Source: an uncultured Bacteroides sp. (GTDB lineage: Bacteria > Bacteroidota > Bacteroidia > Bacteroidales > Bacteroidaceae). From it: a stretch of DNA of 13,276 nt. Positions 6,956-13,276 of this stretch are shown here, one piece after another. Made by a program: the position numbers and the translations under genes. Location: positions 1-13,276 of the forward strand of contig USLU01000106.1 of the NCBI GenBank assembly GCA_900555635.1, written 5' to 3'. Position 1 is the stretch's first letter, and every line of letters starts with the position of its first letter. The notes under the pieces were generated by a model. It was not told the DNA's origin and ran no database searches. It saw only the letters and a program-made list of their open reading frames with translations.

Positions 6956-7027
6956 TTATCATCCTTACTGATACTTACATATAAGTTAATCATGTATCAG
7001 CTAAATCAGCATTAAATCATTGTAGAC
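6722..7027 (+). repeat. Direct repeat, copy 2 (integrase 3' end)
   Basis: Ungapped partner of 4401-4706, offset 2321 bp. The differences are mostly third-position or conservative in the coding part, so the copy has drifted or came from a related integrase rather than arising very recently. Homologous recombination between the copies would remove the Fic module and leave one intact integrase. Confidence 0.9.
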
Positions 7028-7059
7028 CTTTGCATCAGTAATTCATAATAATTATATAA

Positions 7060-7434
7060 ATGACAACAGAACAAATATCATTCAATGACCTTCCAAAGGC
7101 AGTAAAACAAGTAATGGATATGATTTCAGACTTGCAACTTAGTGTAAGTGGATTACATGATGAAATCAAGAAAGGAAATTCTAGTTCTTCAGATCATACT
7201 CCAATGAATATTGATGAAGCTTGTGAATTCATGAAAATGAAGAAAACCACCATGTACTATCATCTCCAGCATCGTTCCATTCCTGCTACTCGAAAAGGCA
7301 AAAGCTACATCCTATTCAAAGATGAACTGATAAAATGGGCAGAATCAGGACGTACCAATAAAGTCATATTGACACCAGATGAAATAAATGAGACATTAAG
7401 TAAACGTGCCGGTAAAAAGACATCTATGAGATAA
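7060..7434 (+). CDS. Small excisionase-like HTH protein
   Basis: 124 aa from ATG 7060. Residues 12-38 look helical and may form a coiled coil; residues 48-96 form an excisionase/MerR-type HTH with wing (MNIDEACEFMKMKKTTMYYHLQ, then GKSYILFKDELIKW), followed by a basic tail. Such proteins bind att or operator DNA as excisionases or regulators. It lies 104 bp after the integrase fragment, and in an ancestral layout without the Fic cassette it would directly follow the intact integrase, the usual place for a recombination directionality factor. The leader has GACCTTTGC (7025-7033), close to a -7 box and similar to GACTTTTGC upstream of the integrase. Excisionase role is inferred. Confidence 0.75.
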   Translation: MTTEQISFNDLPKAVKQVMDMISDLQLSVSGLHDEIKKGNSSSSDHTPMNIDEACEFMKMKKTTMYYHLQHRSIPATRKGKSYILFKDELIKWAESGRTNKVILTPDEINETLSKRAGKKTSMR

Positions 7435-7518
7435 AGCACTTACTTATCTTCTAATAACTGCGTTAAAATATGTTTAGCAACACATTGTGGAATAACTATA
7501 GGATGCGTAATCTTGAGT

Positions 7519-7562
7519 AAACAAGTGTCAAACAAGTGAAAGCACGAAGAAAAAAGTGAAAG
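7519..7562 (+). repeat. Short phased repeats upstream of the membrane-protein gene
   Basis: AAACAAGTG occurs at 7519-7527 and 7530-7538 (period 11), and GTGAAAG at 7535-7541 and 7556-7562 (period 21), all in a purine-rich stretch. Spacing near whole helical turns makes a regulator site possible, but the motif is short and A-rich. Confidence 0.35.
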
Positions 7563-7660
7563 AAAAATTGAGCAAAAAACAGTAAAAACCAGTTCCGTAA
7601 AGATAGTTAAGACATTGTGTGTCAGCATGTGTAACTCTCACTAATTTGAAATTTTCTCTC

Positions 7661-7668
7661 TAACTTTG
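7661..7668 (+). promoter_or_regulatory. -7 box upstream of the membrane-protein gene
   Basis: TAACTTTG fits TAnnTTTG and lies 29 bp before ATG 7698. The nearest TTTG (7645-7648) is too close to be a normal -33 element, so the promoter is supported by the -7 box alone. Confidence 0.5.
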
Positions 7669-7697
7669 TCGCCATAAATTAATAATTAAAGGTATTT

Positions 7698-8399
7698 ATG
7701 ACAAATAAGTTCAGAGAGAAATTCTTTTTTTCTATCCTAACAAGCATTGCCACTATGTTAGTGATTTTCTTGTTACCACTCGTATTTGGAGATAGCCATA
7801 TTTCAAATTGGTATTTTGAGAAGGTGTCTTCAGTGTTGATAACATATAAGATTGAATTACTCTATCTGCAACTATCAATCTTAACAGGACTATGCATCTA
7901 TGTATATAGAAAACGAAAGATAAAAGGTTTACTTTCGGAACAACCATCACATCATACATTGAATTATCAGAGAGTTCTTTTGGCTCGTCAAATAGAGCAT
8001 GAACAAATCATGAAGCAGACAAAAATCGCAGTAGAACAGTACGTCCAAGAAACAATGTGCGAATACATTCAAGAAGATGAAATGCGCAAACTTCTCATCA
8101 ACATCGAACAGTGGAATGACTTTAAAGGCAGCACCCTTCTCCCTATCATCTTAAATGGTAGGCTTACCACTATTGATTTGCGTCATTTCGTTTGGAATAT
8201 AGGGAAACGCCTTGGTTGGAATGGAAACAAGTGCGCTACATTCATCAAGGTAAGCTTCCCTATAGAATTAAAAGATTTGGAGATTGAAACGATAAGAAGG
8301 AATCTTCGTCAAAAAGGAAATTGCATAATAGAGCTTGACATACCAGAACCAGGAAATTATAGTTTTCACAACAGAAATAAAGATATACTTCAAAAATAG
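7698..8399 (+). CDS. Two-TM membrane protein of unknown function
   Basis: 233 aa from ATG 7698. Hydrophobic segments at about 9-30 (FFFSILTSIATMLVIFLLPLVF) and 50-70 (YKIELLYLQLSILTGLCIYVY) look like two membrane helices; the basic RKRKIKG right after the second predicts a cytoplasmic C-terminal part. That part (about 80-233) has a helical stretch followed by a compact domain with WNIGKRLGWNGNKCATFIKVSF. No catalytic motif or family was recognised. It stands alone between long intergenic regions with its own -7 box, so it is probably a separate transcription unit. A membrane partner in a defence or entry-exclusion role is conceivable but not shown. Confidence 0.7.
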   Translation: MTNKFREKFFFSILTSIATMLVIFLLPLVFGDSHISNWYFEKVSSVLITYKIELLYLQLSILTGLCIYVYRKRKIKGLLSEQPSHHTLNYQRVLLARQIEHEQIMKQTKIAVEQYVQETMCEYIQEDEMRKLLINIEQWNDFKGSTLLPIILNGRLTTIDLRHFVWNIGKRLGWNGNKCATFIKVSFPIELKDLEIETIRRNLRQKGNCIIELDIPEPGNYSFHNRNKDILQK

Positions 8400-8472
8400 T
8401 ATTATTTCAGACTGTATTTAAAACAAACACCGATATAAAACAATAAGGAATAAAATAAGACCGTTTTTAACA

Positions 8473-8507
8473 ATGCAGAAAGACTGCATAATTAACAAAT
8501 AACTTTG
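8473..8507 (+). promoter_or_regulatory. Possible promoter with palindrome before the 245-aa gene
   Basis: An exact -7 box TAACTTTG (8500-8507) is preceded by an inverted repeat ATGCAG/CTGCAT (8473-8478, 8484-8489; 5-nt spacer) that covers the -33 position, where no TTTG is seen. The arrangement would suit repression or activation by a dimer. A long leader (about 120 nt) would follow. Confidence 0.35.
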
Positions 8508-8560
8508 TTCCAATTTGCGTATTTTGTACATTAAATAGAAACCCAGTGAATCGTGCATAT

Positions 8561-8606
8561 ATGTCCATCTTGAAATCCTAATAAGACTCATCTTGGACAT
8601 TTTTTA
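8561..8606 (+). terminator. Weak terminator-like hairpin in the leader
   Basis: ATGTCCA (8561-8567) and TGGACAT (8594-8600) can pair around a 26-nt loop and are followed by a run of T. The stem is short and the loop long, so attenuation is only a possibility. Confidence 0.25.
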
Positions 8607-8635
8607 TGTTTAATAATTTATAAATAACAAAAAGT

Positions 8636-9410
8636 ATGAACCGAAACAAATTCAAATTCGGTCTCTCTCTTTTTGTTCTCCGTAAATGGAAAACGGACTA
8701 AGGGGCATGAGACATTTGTGTCAAAAGATGAATTGTGGATTCTTTTCAGAGAAGCCCACAGCATTTATCACCGAGAAGTCTTAAACAGCAACAAATTGTA
8801 TGTCCGATTTGTAAGAGACTTTATTAGTTACAGTGTACCTATCGACAGCTCCGATATTAAAGATTGGAGAATACATTCACAGAATCTTTCAGCTGTATAT
8901 GAATTACTGACTGAAAGATTAGACCTGGTACATCTGTATTTAGACAATGAGGAATTCACAAAAGAATGTTATAAAAACATGATGTTGGCATTCAACACTA
9001 CAATGCCAAAAGAGTATGGTCGTCCAATGCCGCTTGGCTCTTTCTCGGATGAGCAAATATGCATGATAACAGCATTTGTCAATGAGAAGAAACTCTTCAA
9101 GCAGTCTGTAAAGCCGGCTCAAATGATAAACTTTTTCAATGCAGATCTGAAAAATCCATTACAGCCTTGCCATAACGGAGAGATTGCTATGTTCTTATCC
9201 AGTCTGCGTGAGGAACAATATCTTGTATATGAATGGCAAAAGGTGATTGCAGATAATCAGTTGTTATTATCATCGAAGACAGGGAAACTATCAACAAGAG
9301 ATCAAATCAAAAATGCGCTTTCTGATTTCCGTCAAACCCACAAATTTCCATATCCTCCATTTGTTTCATTCGTCAAAGAAATGAAAGAAAAGACAGAAAA
9401 AGAAGAGTAA
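8636..9410 (+). CDS. Conserved-looking protein of unknown function, 5' end apparently frameshifted
   Basis: The main open frame runs to TAA 9408-9410 and encodes about 245 aa from a TTG at 8673. A better start, ATG 8636 with an A-rich leader (AATAACAAAAAGT), opens a different frame, MNRNKFKFGLSLF, that stops after 21 codons. Removing one T from the T5 run at 8670-8674 joins both into one protein (MNRNKFKFGLSL-LFSVNGKRTKGHETF). The protein is soluble and mostly helical, with FVSKDELWILFREAHSIYHREVL near its start and a Lys/Glu-rich C-terminus; no family or catalytic motif was recognised. A terminator follows directly. Either the gene starts at TTG 8673, or it carries a one-base frameshift (mutation, phase variation or sequencing error). 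Confidence 0.65.
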
Positions 9411-9432
9411 CCAAGCAAATGAAGAGTATTAT

Positions 9433-9480
9433 CCCTTACATCTAACCTTACCTTTTTAGATGTAAGGGGCACTCTTTCTT
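9433..9480 (+). terminator. Rho-independent terminator after the 245-aa gene
   Basis: A perfect 13-bp stem (CCCTTACATCTAA 9433-9445, TTAGATGTAAGGG 9456-9468) with a 10-nt loop, followed by a T-rich stretch, lies 23 bp after the stop codon. It separates the upstream unknown genes from the replication operon. Confidence 0.8.
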
Positions 9481-9507
9481 TGGTTCAAAAGCCCGGCTGT
9501 AATTTTG
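9479..9507 (+). promoter_or_regulatory. Promoter of the replication/excision operon
   Basis: TTTG (9479-9482) and TAATTTTG (9500-9507) match the Bacteroides -33 and -7 boxes with a 17-bp spacer, the best promoter in the window. It lies right after a terminator and 65 bp before the first gene, so it probably drives the genes from 9573 onwards. Confidence 0.65.
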
Positions 9508-9572
9508 CAGTCGAATCAATTCAGATCCGGTGGTTAGGCCACCAATGGTATAACAAAAAACAAAGAATCAAT

Positions 9573-9911
9573 ATGGCCAGAATAAACCAAAAGATACTCT
9601 GCAAACGTATGGAGGAACTTGAGCTGAAGCTCAATAGTGTGAATCCTATTGAAGCTGATGAGATTAAGAAACGCCTGTCGAAGATTGAAAGTATGCTTTA
9701 TGCCTGTAAAGATATGCTTACCTCCCAAGAAGCCGCTGACTATACAGGTTTGTCTCTTTCTCAACTTTACAAAATGACAAGTAGTATGGCTATCCCTTAT
9801 TACAAGCCAAGAGGTAAGATGGTGTATTTTGATAAAAAGGAGCTTGACAATTGGATGAGACAAAATCCGCAGTTGATAATCCAAACAATAAGAGTTCATG
9901 CAGAAAGATAA
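9573..9911 (+). CDS. Excisionase-like HTH protein, first copy
   Basis: 112 aa from ATG 9573. An upstream in-frame TTG at 9480 lies inside the promoter and is rejected. Residues 4-45 are charged and probably coiled coil; residues 48-97 form an excisionase/MerR-type HTH with wing (MLTSQEAADYTGLSLSQLYKMTSS, then KPRGKMVYFDKKELDNWM). It opens the replication operon and overlaps the next gene by 14 bp, suggesting translational coupling. The pattern YTG...S.IY.LTSS..I.Y.KP.GK is shared with the HTH protein at 12134, so the two are paralogues. Likely role: regulator of the operon or excisionase. Confidence 0.8.
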   Translation: MARINQKILCKRMEELELKLNSVNPIEADEIKKRLSKIESMLYACKDMLTSQEAADYTGLSLSQLYKMTSSMAIPYYKPRGKMVYFDKKELDNWMRQNPQLIIQTIRVHAER

Positions 9912-10083
9912 AAAAAACTTGAAGACAATTAGAAAAGGAAGTGTAGATGGTTATATGCTCACTGACGCTCAACTCCAAAAATTGATAGAGCAGTCGACGG
10001 TAACGGTAAGACCATCTAAGTTGAAGAGCGACCAATCTAATAATAAACACGAATATGGCAAAAAGAGCAAGGACAAGAAATAA
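9898..10083 (+). CDS. Small basic protein, 61 aa, function unknown
   Basis: ATG 9898 lies inside the end of the HTH gene (14-bp overlap), and the frame ends at 10083, overlapping the start of the ATPase gene by 29 bp. Such double overlap in one direction supports translation as part of the operon. The product is Lys-rich at both ends with a central helix (LTDAQLQKLIEQS). No family recognised. It might be a small replication or DNA-binding accessory protein; chance open frame remains possible because of its size. Confidence 0.5.
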   Translation: MQKDKKNLKTIRKGSVDGYMLTDAQLQKLIEQSTVTVRPSKLKSDQSNNKHEYGKKSKDKK

Positions 10084-11173
10084 TAGCCCTGTCAATAAAG
10101 CCCCAAGTGTAGAATTGAAAATGCTCAAGAGTGAATTCTCAGACGCACAACTGGAGCACTATCTGAATAAAGGTACTATTGATTCATTAGAAGAGATAGA
10201 TACACCACCTCAGATTTTGTGGGTAGAAGACTGTACCATTGCGACCTTTGGAAATTTCAGTGCATCCACAGGTAAGGCAAAGAGCAAGAAAACTTTCAAT
10301 ATATCAGCCATGGTTGCCGCAGCACTGATTAATGGAAAGGTGTTGAACTATCGAGCTAGTCTCCCTGAAGGCAAAAGGAAAATTCTGTATTTCGATACAG
10401 AACAAAGTCGATATCACTGCCAAAACGTACTGAACCGTATACTTAAACTAGCAGGTTTGAAAAAAGGAGAAGAAGTTGATCTGTTGACTTTCGTAGAGTT
10501 AAGAGAATACACTCCTACGCTACGTATCAGTTTGATAGACTATGCTCTTCGAAAAAGTAGTGGTTATGGACTAGTCATTATAGATGGTTTGAGGGATTTA
10601 GTGTATGACATCAATAATGCGAAGGAATCCACAGACGTTATGACATTGCTGATGTCCTGGACAAGTGCATATTGCCTGCACATCCATTGTGTCTTGCATC
10701 AAAATAAAAATGACACCAATACTCGTGGACATATCGGTACTGAATTGGAGAACAAGGCAGAGACTGTTCTAGTTATCAGTAAAGACAAAGAGAACACAGG
10801 TATCAGTTTAGTCAGTGCCGGACAAATGAGAGACAAGGAATTTGCATCCTTTGCTTTTCGCATTGATGATAACGCACTGCCTGTATTGGAAGAATCATAT
10901 CACGTCACGGTTGTTAAGACTAAAGATGTACCTCTTACCGCTTTACCTGAAGCCTTGCACAAAGAAGTCTTGAATGAATTGTTCAACACAAAGAAACCTG
11001 TTAAATACAAGGAGCTGATTGACGATTTGGGTGACTTCTATGCACGCAAAGGTTATAAGAAGGGCATCAATGCAATTAAAGAGTTACTTAAAAAATTATC
11101 GGCAAAAGACATTATCACTCACAATGAGACCGGGTATCATTACAACCCAGAAATCATCAAAGACGATAAGTAA
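10055..11173 (+). CDS. RepA/AAA_25-type ATPase (probable replicative helicase)
   Basis: 372 aa from ATG 10055. The core is RecA-like: Walker A region STGKAKSKKTF (G73-T80, with Lys where Gly normally precedes KT), FDTEQS (113-118), Walker B LVIIDGLRDL (D177), and a HQNK motif (215-218) before GTELENKAE. This set fits AAA_25/RepA hexameric helicases of plasmids such as RSF1010 and of Bacteroides mobile elements. Residues about 305-372 look like a winged helix (KYKELIDDLGDFYARKGY...GINAIKELLKKL). With the primase downstream it would unwind the excised circular form for replication or support strand replacement after transfer. It is in the middle of the operon; a 67-bp gap separates it from the primase gene. 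Confidence 0.85.
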   Translation: MAKRARTRNNSPVNKAPSVELKMLKSEFSDAQLEHYLNKGTIDSLEEIDTPPQILWVEDCTIATFGNFSASTGKAKSKKTFNISAMVAAALINGKVLNYRASLPEGKRKILYFDTEQSRYHCQNVLNRILKLAGLKKGEEVDLLTFVELREYTPTLRISLIDYALRKSSGYGLVIIDGLRDLVYDINNAKESTDVMTLLMSWTSAYCLHIHCVLHQNKNDTNTRGHIGTELENKAETVLVISKDKENTGISLVSAGQMRDKEFASFAFRIDDNALPVLEESYHVTVVKTKDVPLTALPEALHKEVLNELFNTKKPVKYKELIDDLGDFYARKGYKKGINAIKELLKKLSAKDIITHNETGYHYNPEIIKDDK

Positions 11174-11240
11174 GTTTAAAGAGTTTAGGTTTAGAGGGTA
11201 TATATATTATAAACTAGACCTTAGCTGCAAAAATTGAATT
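11174..11240 (+). other. Gap within the operon with GTTTA repeats
   Basis: 67 bp, the largest gap in this operon. It holds three GTTTA units (11174-11194) and TAGACCTTAGC (11216-11226), which resembles TAGACCTTTGC before the HTH gene at 7060. A weak internal promoter is possible. Confidence 0.25.
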
Positions 11241-12137
11241 ATGACAATTGAAGAAATTAAAAGGATAAGTTTGCTGGACTTCATGTTTAGCATAGGATAC
11301 AGCAAAATCAAGTCTTCCGGAAACAAATATTGGTTTTTGTCTCCATTACATAAGGAAACAAAGGCATCCTTCAAGGTTGATGTGAACACCAATCTGTGGT
11401 ACGATTTTGGGTTAAACAAAGGCGGTAATATAATAAACCTTGTACAGTTACTTAATCCAGAACTGTCTATGCATAATATTTTGGAAAAGTTATCGCATGG
11501 TAATTATACTATCTCCAATGAAGTAGCAACGGTAAAGATTTCTAAAGCCCCAAATCCCGTAGAAGAGACTAATATTGATAGTTTAAGCGATTTGACGAAT
11601 GTAAACCTACTCCAATATATTTATAGCCGGAACATCAATATGCTGGTGGCAAAGAACTATTGCAAGGAAGTTCATTATACGATTGGCAATGGAAAGAAAT
11701 ACTATGGACTTGCGTTTATAAATATGAGAGGCGGTATAGAGGTCAGGAACAAGTATTCCAAACGATGTATCGGTGGTAAAGACGTTTCCTTGATATTACG
11801 TAACATGTATCGCCAAACGCAAGTGTGTTGCGTATTTGAGGGCTTTTTCGATTTTCTGGCATTTGAAACAGCTCAATTAAATGCCGATTACAATCTGTGT
11901 CTGAAGTACCCCTGTGACAGCATTGTTCTGAATTCTGTAGCCAATGTAAATAAGGCTTTTGAAATACTTAATGACTATGATTATATCTTCTGCTATCTGG
12001 ATAACGATGATGCTGGCAGAAACGCCACGCATGCCATTCGCATAAATTTAAAGAAAAATGTATATGATTGGTCAGACCGTTATAAAGAATACAATGATGT
12101 GAATGATTATCTAATGAGAAGGAAGAAGCCACTATGA
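11241..12137 (+). CDS. Toprim-domain DNA primase of mobile-element type
   Basis: 298 aa from ATG 11241. Residues 28-70 (FLSPLHKETKASFKVD...WYDFGLNKGGNIINLV) follow the CHC2 primase zinc-finger pattern, but the zinc-binding Cys are replaced, as is common in Bacteroides element primases. The Toprim domain has FEGFFDFLAF (198-208) with the catalytic E200 and YLDNDDAGR (252-260) with D254 and D256, so it should be active. DnaG-like enzymes make RNA primers; the NBU1 primase gene is known to matter for that element. The helicase gene lies upstream, and the next gene starts within its stop codon (ATGA overlap, 4 bp). The end region YKEYNDVNDYL is typical for the family. Confidence 0.88.
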   Translation: MTIEEIKRISLLDFMFSIGYSKIKSSGNKYWFLSPLHKETKASFKVDVNTNLWYDFGLNKGGNIINLVQLLNPELSMHNILEKLSHGNYTISNEVATVKISKAPNPVEETNIDSLSDLTNVNLLQYIYSRNINMLVAKNYCKEVHYTIGNGKKYYGLAFINMRGGIEVRNKYSKRCIGGKDVSLILRNMYRQTQVCCVFEGFFDFLAFETAQLNADYNLCLKYPCDSIVLNSVANVNKAFEILNDYDYIFCYLDNDDAGRNATHAIRINLKKNVYDWSDRYKEYNDVNDYLMRRKKPL

Positions 12138-12454
12138 CAGATTCTGAATTGAAACAAATAGAAAAACTACTTCGGGAATTTAATGAGTTGAAGGTACGTT
12201 TATGCAAAGTTGAGCATAAGCTTGATATGAACAAACGCTATATGACCATTCAGGAAGTCAGTGAGTATACCGGTTATACAATTTCTACCATCTATCATTT
12301 GACAAGTAGTCGAAAGATTCGATATTTTAAACCCAATGGAAAAACTATTCTCATTATGCGCAAAGACTTGGAAAAATGGATAGAATCTTATCCAGTTGAA
12401 GCTTTTGAAGAGATTAAGGATAAGCCATTCATTCATAATCATCAATCAGAATAA
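12134..12454 (+). CDS. Excisionase-like HTH protein, second copy
   Basis: 106 aa from ATG 12134, which overlaps the primase stop as ATGA. Residues 1-30 are a charged helix, probably coiled coil; residues 36-85 are an excisionase/MerR-type HTH with wing (YMTIQEVSEYTGYTISTIYHLTSS, then KPNGKTILIMRKDLEKWIE). It is a paralogue of the HTH protein at 9573 with the same layout of coiled coil plus HTH. It is followed 8 bp later by the second primase-like gene, so HTH plus primase-like genes occur twice in this operon. It may regulate the element or act as excisionase. Confidence 0.8.
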   Translation: MTDSELKQIEKLLREFNELKVRLCKVEHKLDMNKRYMTIQEVSEYTGYTISTIYHLTSSRKIRYFKPNGKTILIMRKDLEKWIESYPVEAFEEIKDKPFIHNHQSE

Positions 12455-12462
12455 AAACTTCT

Positions 12463-13227
12463 ATGAACATAGAACAAGCAAAACTAATTCAAATCGAAGC
12501 CTTTCTTAAAAGATTAGGCTTTGAACCACTCAAGGCAGATGAACACAGCCTATGGTACTTATCTCCTTTTAGAAAGGAAGAAATACCTTCATTTGTCGTC
12601 CATGTATTTGAGAATGTTTGGTATGACCACGGAACAGAAAAAGGAGGCAACTTTCTTGAATTAGCCAAAGAACTTTTTCATTCTGATAATATTCCCTACG
12701 TTCTCAGTCAGATAGAGCTGAATTCTCCAGTAATTCCTGCATGTCAATACAATGTCGTTTCATTAACTACAGGTTTGGAAGAACCAATAACCTGTGTTGT
12801 CTTTCATGAATTAAAAGAGGCCAAGTTGTTGTCGTATTTTACCTCAAGGAAAATAGATTATCCGTTCGTGGCAGAGATATGCAAGCTTATTGAATTTGTC
12901 AGAAACAGACAAGAACGTCAAGCTGTCGTTTTCGCCAATATTCATGGAGGGTATGAACTACGAAGTCATCTATATTGTGGTCATGTACTGCCAATGGCGA
13001 TATCTATACTAAGAGAAAATCATGAACGAGTATCTTCCTCATGTTGTGTATTTCTTGATTTTATTGACTATCTATCTTATAAAACATTGATAGCACAGAA
13101 GAAAGTCGAGATTTTAGCCGACGAACACTCTGATATCATTGTTCTAAATTCAATGATGCTACTAAGTAAAGCGTTTCCATATTTAGCCTCCTATCAATGC
13201 ATATATTGTTATCTTTATAATCATTAG
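12463..13227 (+). CDS. Degenerate primase-like protein, truncated in the Toprim domain
   Basis: 254 aa from ATG 12463. Residues 30-70 (WYLSPFRKEEIPSFVVH...WYDHGTEKGGNFLELA) match the primase N-terminal domain of the neighbour at 11241, and 194-251 match its Toprim region. The catalytic positions are changed: VFLDFIDYLSY (196-206) has Leu198 where Glu is required and Asp199 for Gly, and the acidic motif YLDNDDAG is replaced by YLYNH-stop. The remaining family C-terminus (about 40 residues) is missing. It cannot be a normal primase. It is either a decaying duplicate or a non-catalytic paralogue that binds DNA or partners. After the stop the sequence no longer resembles a primase in any frame, so a break near 13215-13225 is likely. 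Confidence 0.75.
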   Translation: MNIEQAKLIQIEAFLKRLGFEPLKADEHSLWYLSPFRKEEIPSFVVHVFENVWYDHGTEKGGNFLELAKELFHSDNIPYVLSQIELNSPVIPACQYNVVSLTTGLEEPITCVVFHELKEAKLLSYFTSRKIDYPFVAEICKLIEFVRNRQERQAVVFANIHGGYELRSHLYCGHVLPMAISILRENHERVSSSCCVFLDFIDYLSYKTLIAQKKVEILADEHSDIIVLNSMMLLSKAFPYLASYQCIYCYLYNH

Positions 13228-13228
13228 T

Positions 13229-13247
13229 GTCCACTAAAAATGTGGAC
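13229..13247 (+). repeat. Small inverted repeat after the degenerate primase
   Basis: GTCCAC (13229-13234) and GTGGAC (13242-13247) with a 7-nt loop begin one base after the stop codon. No T tract follows. It may be a weak terminator or the end of another inserted element; the window stops 29 bp later. Confidence 0.4.
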
Positions 13248-13276
13248 GATTAAAAATTAAATAAATTTGGTTCACT

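Noticed and set aside
1866..7027. TGTAGAC motif shared by three leaders (1866, 4700, 7021)
   Set aside because: Two of the three are the same site in the duplicated integrase tail, so only two independent 7-bp matches remain, which can be chance.
9534..10128. Long open frames on the minus strand opposite the HTH and 61-aa genes
   Set aside because: They mirror convincing + strand genes with domain matches and have no promoter or recognisable protein pattern.
11019..11237. 72-codon + strand frame overlapping the ATPase end
   Set aside because: Mostly inside the ATPase gene in another frame, and its product has no plausible domain; the ATPase frame has a winged-helix pattern there.
1577..13276. 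tRNA or rRNA genes and a second mnmE-end attachment core
   Set aside because: No cloverleaf or rRNA-like sequence was noticed, and the mnmE end motif was not found again; short matches to TATCGGTA (for example near 10731) lack the rest of the core.

Overview
The window looks like a chromosomal segment of a Bacteroides-type organism (Bacteroidota). The DNA is AT-rich, starts are preceded by A/T-rich leaders rather than clear Shine-Dalgarno sequences, several genes have the Bacteroides -7 box TAnnTTTG (mnmE, the Fic gene, the 233-aa membrane protein, the excisionase-like gene at 9573), and the MnmE sequence is of Bacteroides type. All supported genes are on the + strand.

Region 1 (1-1650) is the core genome: the 3' tail of an unknown gene, then mnmE with its terminator. 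Region 2 (about 1577 to the right edge) reads as an integrated mobile element whose left end lies at or just after the mnmE stop codon. The right end is not in the window. After mnmE comes a non-coding control region rich in phased repeats, then a 510-aa protein with an N-terminal Cys cluster and seven tandem excisionase-like helix-turn-helix repeats, then a tyrosine recombinase with all catalytic residues.

Region 3 (4401-7027) is a cargo slot. A Fic-domain protein, apparently fused to an AbiEi-like winged-helix module, lies between two direct copies (306 bp, about 20 mismatches) of the integrase 3' end. The downstream copy is a gene fragment. The Fic gene has a pair of 16-bp direct repeats 32 bp apart over its promoter, and a diverged copy of the same pair with the same 32-bp spacing lies just after its terminator.

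Region 4 (7060-9410) holds a small HTH protein, a two-TM protein of unknown function and a 245-aa unknown protein whose 5' end looks frameshifted. Region 5 (9479-13227) is a tightly packed replication/excision operon: an excisionase-like HTH protein, a 61-aa protein, a RepA/AAA_25-type ATPase, a Toprim primase, a second excisionase-like HTH protein, and a second primase-like protein that has lost the catalytic Toprim residues and ends early. This gene set resembles mobilizable units of Bacteroides (NBU-like integrase, xis-like and primase genes); no mobilization or conjugation gene is in view.

A likely working model, which is inference: the integrase and HTH proteins excise the element from mnmE, the helicase/primase genes support replication of the excised circle, and the Fic module is a toxin or defence cargo acquired at the integrase 3' end.
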